From: Candidatus Treponema caballi
GTDB lineage: Bacteria > Spirochaetota > Spirochaetia > Treponematales > Treponemataceae
Assembly (NCBI GenBank): GCA_018066285.1
Contig: JAGHRS010000020.1
Location: 1-64,000 of the forward strand
Length of the DNA: 64,000 bases
Direction: 5' to 3'
Of this stretch, positions 62,284-64,000 are shown piece by piece (position 1 is the stretch's first letter; each line of letters opens with the position of its first letter). The translations under genes were made by a program, and so were the position numbers. The notes beneath the pieces are model-generated. The model was not told the origin of the DNA. It searched no databases and worked only from the letters and a program-made list of their open reading frames with translations.

Positions 62284-62696
62284 GTGCTGACAGCAGCGGA
62301 AAAAACATTTTTTACAGGCTGATAGAGGGGTGTGGGGCTTCCAGTGGGTAAAGACGAGCTCTTTTCGTGATGAAGCGCGCGCCCTTTTTCAGAAATTACC
62401 TACCAGGGGTGGGACACCGTCTTCAGGTAGGTAAAATTGCGCGCTTTGTTTTCATTTAAGCACAGAGAAAGTCCATTTTTCAAAAAAATAAACAGACTGT
62501 AGAGATGACACCCCGATCCAGGTAGGTAATTTTTGAAATGACCAATTTCACCGGCTTTGAAAAGCCTTGAAACTTACCTACCACAGAAGGGTAACTCCTG
62601 CCCACTCTGTAAATCACAGAAAAAGCAGTCATTCATGCTACTTCGAGAAGGCGCCGCGCGCTGCCTTGAAAGCGCACTCATGCCTTATCTGCAGAG
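62284..62696. repeat. Gene-free gap with four copies of TTACCTACC
   Basis: TTACCTACC occurs at 62396-62404 and 62574-62582, and its reverse complement GGTAGGTAA at 62426-62434 and 62521-62529. The first pair is inverted with 21 bases between, giving a unit of 39 bp. A G/C-rich GGGGTGGGACACC-type sequence lies inside the loop and a related GACACCCCGATCC stands before the third copy. The gap holds no credible gene; short frames cross the repeats and have no ribosome-binding site. Confidence 0.8.
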
Positions 62697-63284
62697 TCAG
62701 TATGTAATGCGTCCCCTGAAACTGCGGGCGAGGGTGAGCTTATCCGCATATTCAAGGTCACCGCCGACGGGCAGGCCGGAAGCGAGGCGTGAGACGGTGA
62801 CGCCCGTCGGAGCGAGGATGCGCTGAATGTAGAGCGCGGTCGTGTCGCCTTCAACAGTCGGGTTCGTGGCTATGATGACTTCCTTGATTTCGCCTTCTTT
62901 GACGCGCTCGACGAGTCTGCCTATTGAAAGCTGGGTAGGTCCAATCCCTTCAAGAGGAGCGATAACGCCGCCCAAGACATGGAACAGCCCGCGGAATTCG
63001 TGTGAGGCATCAATCGTCATGACGTCCTGCGGCTGTTCTACAACGCAGAGAAGTGAGCGATCCCGAAGCAGGTCTGAGCAGATGGCGCACGGGTCAGTTT
63101 CCGTGTAGGCGCCGCAGACAGAGCAGCGTTTTATGCGCTGGTGGAGCGTCGTCAGTTCGCGGGCAAACTGGCTTAAGAAAGCCGGATCTTCGTTCAGCAG
63201 GTGATACGAGATGCGCATTGCGCTTTTCTTGCCGATGCCGGGCAGCCGTGAAAAGCTGTCGGCCAGTTCCTCAATCGCGTTCAT
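62697..63284 (-). CDS. recR: Recombination protein RecR
   Basis: 195 residues, normal length. RecR works with RecF and RecO to load RecA at gaps. The N-terminal helix-hairpin-helix (FSRLPGIGKKSAMR), the zinc finger CSVCGAYTETDPCAIC (four Cys) and the Toprim domain with EQPQDVMTIDA and VIIATNPTVEGDTTALY are intact. The ATG follows the stop codon of the ybaB gene directly (TAAATG), so translation is coupled. Gene order dnaX-ybaB-recR is widely conserved in bacteria. Confidence 0.97.
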   Translation of the reverse strand: MNAIEELADSFSRLPGIGKKSAMRISYHLLNEDPAFLSQFARELTTLHQRIKRCSVCGAYTETDPCAICSDLLRDRSLLCVVEQPQDVMTIDASHEFRGLFHVLGGVIAPLEGIGPTQLSIGRLVERVKEGEIKEVIIATNPTVEGDTTALYIQRILAPTGVTVSRLASGLPVGGDLEYADKLTLARSFRGRITY

Positions 63285-63602
63285 TTACATTCCCATTCCC
63301 GGGATATTGAGTCCGCCGAGAAGCGGGCCTGCCTTCTGCTTGAGTACATCCTTGATCTTGTCGGATGCGGCGTGGCTTGCGGCGACAATCAGATCCTGCA
63401 GCATCGGGACATCACGCGGGTCAACGGCAATGGGGTCAATCTGGATGGCTGTCATTTCAAACTGGCCGTTCATGGTGACCTTGACGATGCCGCCGCCAGA
63501 CTCACCTGTTGCGTAGACGGTCTTGAGCTCTTCCTGGAGCTCATTCATCTTTCCCTGTATATCCTGTGCGTTCTTAAGCAAATCAAATGGATTGAAGTTC
63601 AT
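63285..63602 (-). CDS. YbaB/EbfC-family nucleoid-associated protein
   Basis: 105 residues, the usual size. The protein is a small DNA-binding dimer; the Borrelia homologue EbfC binds DNA and affects gene expression. The conserved central segment GGGIVKVTMNGQFEMTAIQI is present, with the N-terminal FNPFDLLKNAQDIQGKM helix. It lies 3 bases after dnaX (stop at 63606) and abuts recR, so the three are one operon. Confidence 0.95.
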   Translation of the reverse strand: MNFNPFDLLKNAQDIQGKMNELQEELKTVYATGESGGGIVKVTMNGQFEMTAIQIDPIAVDPRDVPMLQDLIVAASHAASDKIKDVLKQKAGPLLGGLNIPGMGM

Positions 63603-63605
63603 TTT

Positions 63606-64000
63606 CTATTCTCCTTCTGGCTGATCTATAGTATTTTGTTCTGAAACGATTTCATCATCGGACTCTTTGACGTCCGTAACCTGCAGGATGGTGCCGTTAA
63701 ACACCTTGCACACGTTCTTTATTCCATCCGGCAGAATCTCTTCAGGCTTTTTCTCAGGCTCGCGGATCAGGACAACCACTTTGAGCGCCCGACCCCATAC
63801 GGATTTGATCTGCGCGTTGATTTCGTGGGATTCAGCCTGCAGAGAGCTTTTTTTGAACCCGTTGTCCACAGGGATGATGATATTGTCGCCATTCTGTTCC
63901 CACGGCATGGTGCTCATAAGAGCGGATGCAAGCAGCGAGTTGGAGAACTTGAGGTTCTCGATAATCCTGTCGCGCACTTCATCAATGCTGAGCGTCGGGT
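63606..64000 (-). CDS. dnaX: DNA polymerase III subunit gamma/tau, C-terminal part (partial)
   Basis: The frame enters at the right edge and ends at 63606, giving about 131 residues of the C-terminal region. The codons before the GTG at 63977 are in frame (ending SIDEV), so that GTG is internal and the gene continues beyond the window. Identification rests on the position before ybaB-recR and on a charged C-terminal region that follows the ATPase and domain III of DnaX; the ATPase motifs themselves are outside. The segment RIIENLKFSNSLLASAL is consistent with the conserved end of the tau domain. Confidence 0.7.
   Translation of the reverse strand, partial: PTLSIDEVRDRIIENLKFSNSLLASALMSTMPWEQNGDNIIIPVDNGFKKSSLQAESHEINAQIKSVWGRALKVVVLIREPEKKPEEILPDGIKNVCKVFNGTILQVTDVKESDDEIVSEQNTIDQPEGE

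Overview
This 64 kb window looks like chromosomal DNA of a spirochaete, most likely a free-living or gut/rumen-type Treponema. The reasons are family-level: the dnaX / ybaB / recR order at the right end, the bacterial XPB-type helicase with its partner protein, polysaccharide-degrading enzymes, and very large Ig-repeat surface proteins with treponeme-style export signals. This rests on recognition of families, not on a database search. I see no prophage, transposase, CRISPR array or plasmid gene. Most of the window is housekeeping DNA with two unusual parts: a 15-kb gene with its neighbours, and two repeat-rich intergenic regions.

Layout. 0-6 kb: an NfnAB-type flavin/Fe-S oxidoreductase pair, a divergent dicarboxylate/amino-acid symporter and HtpG, closed by a strong terminator. 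6-17.7 kb: a diacylglycerol-kinase-like lipid kinase, a degenerate SDR-like protein, MgtC/SapB, the XPB helicase pair, pyrF next to a pyrK-pyrD fusion, an RNA methyltransferase, a TetR regulator and a small exported protein. 17.7-23.1 kb: a six-TM chemoreceptor in an operon with an esterase, an exported CPBP protease homologue, a GH10 xylanase without a signal peptide, and the initiator tRNA with an inverted partial copy beside it. 23.1-30.7 kb: PrsW-like protease and shikimate kinase (divergent), SlyD with a Cys-rich tail, a NifU-YgiQ operon, an exported helical protein, UppP and an ABC exporter. 30.7-31.4 kb: a gene-free region with a regular array of ten 8-bp motifs. 31.4-38 kb: a GH2 glycosidase with two C-terminal carbohydrate-binding-like modules, a methyltransferase, and ParA/ParB. 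38.2-60.7 kb: a 2030-residue Ig-repeat protein ending in a probable outer-membrane beta-barrel, a 4970-residue Ig-repeat lipoprotein ending in TIG and propeller-like modules, and a membrane-anchored binding-protein-like gene. 60.7-64 kb: TcdA and a DTW-domain protein (divergent), a second repeat-bearing intergenic region, then recR, ybaB and the C-terminus of dnaX.

Two patterns run across the whole window. First, at least twelve genes start 6-7 bases after a good -10 hexamer, often with an extended TGn element and with no room for a ribosome-binding site; these should be leaderless mRNAs. Genes inside operons carry ordinary Shine-Dalgarno sites. Second, intergenic DNA at 30.76-31.08 kb holds five 39-bp units, each two inverted motifs exactly 23 bp apart. 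A related unit of the same overall length lies at 62.4 kb. These two patterns and the giant Ig-repeat pair are the best candidates here for something not yet described.
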